In this document: in pieces, positions 63,670-64,000 of the stretch | Layout of the letters: each line of letters begins with the position of its first letter | How positions within the stretch are numbered: the first letter of the stretch is position 1 | Origin: Branchiostoma floridae | Taxonomy: Eukaryota > Chordata > Leptocardii > Amphioxiformes > Branchiostomatidae | Length of the DNA: 64,000 nt | Assembly: GCF_000003815.2 (NCBI RefSeq) | Contig: NC_049995.1 | Span: 14,956,976 to 15,020,975 of the forward strand | Direction: 5' to 3' | The notes under the pieces: model-generated | What the model was told of the DNA's origin: nothing | Seen by the model: the letters and a program-made list of their open reading frames with translations, nothing else | The model's database searches: none | Translations under genes and position numbers: made by a program

Positions 63670-64000
63670 CCCTTCTCCAAAGATCGCTCTTTGTTTATCA
63701 ACAAAATATTTCAGTTTTGGTCGCTTAAAATGGTAATATTAGCTTTACAGAAGTCCGATGTACTAGACTAAGTTATGGTGTAAAGTTTGGGATAAATCTC
63801 ACAACACATACCTTATACAAAGCCAAGCTTTGCCGCATGAAAAACTCAATAAAGTGAGAAATGAGCATGATGTTGTGGACTTCTCAGGCGAGTCCACATA
63901 TTTGAAGATAGGTATATCGATGTTATAAAATATATAGTTAAATATAACATTTGACTCTTACCATGCCTGATGCTACCTTTTTCTTGTTTAAATCATATTA
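63670..64000. other. Unassigned right edge
   Basis: No gene, repeat boundary or coding signal that I can support. Confidence 0.5.

Overview
The window looks like a piece of an invertebrate deuterostome nuclear genome, most likely a lancelet (Branchiostoma). I infer this from vertebrate-like ortholog content (ADHFE1, a CLK kinase, MRPL53, a zinc-finger PARP, BLM, a BTB-Kelch protein) with compact multi-exon genes, from a protostome-type (multiple-cysteine-cluster) Toll-like receptor, and from a very high load of small DNA transposons. No database search was possible.

Layout from left to right. 1-4352 (+): the 3' part of ADHFE1, entering from outside the window. 6571-21131 (-): a LAMMER/CLK-family kinase, tail to tail with ADHFE1, whose intron holds a 5'-truncated LINE with an intact RT-containing reading frame. 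23369-24663 (+): MRPL53, head to head with the kinase. 26040-28481 (+): an mcc-type Toll-like receptor whose 5' part is frame-broken. 29540-33884 (-): a PARP12/ZAP-like mono-ART with CCCH fingers. 36150-52962 (+): BLM helicase, head to head with the PARP, complete in 22 coding exons (1663 codons by my splice model). 53677-59399 (-): a BTB-BACK-Kelch gene, tail to tail with BLM. 59722-63665: a 3.9-kb foldback-type transposon made of inverted satellite arrays. A 100-N assembly gap lies at 58634-58733.

The genes share no pathway. What unites the window is its architecture: four unrelated genes (ADHFE1, CLK, BLM, Kelch) carry local tandem copies of single exons or exon fragments, up to about ten copies for one Kelch exon. 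In three of them (ADHFE1, BLM, Kelch) the copies or their acceptors carry one shared short sequence, GTGAAGTCTGCCATCTCTGA. It is always on the sense strand of the host gene and, with one degenerate exception, just upstream of a 3' splice site. It starts like a 5' splice site and contains a branch-point-like CTGAC, so each copy resembles a 41-56-nt mini-intron. This is my best candidate for an undescribed system (an introner-like or exon-duplication-linked intron element).

Also notable: several MITEs with readable target-site duplications (TTAA, TA, 5-6 bp, 8 bp, 9 bp), one nested inside another; a long hairpin element supplying much of the MRPL53 3' UTR; a short tandem array of DR1-like nuclear-receptor motifs immediately after the CLK stop codon; and a zinc-finger PARP in which I cannot find a separate WWE domain.
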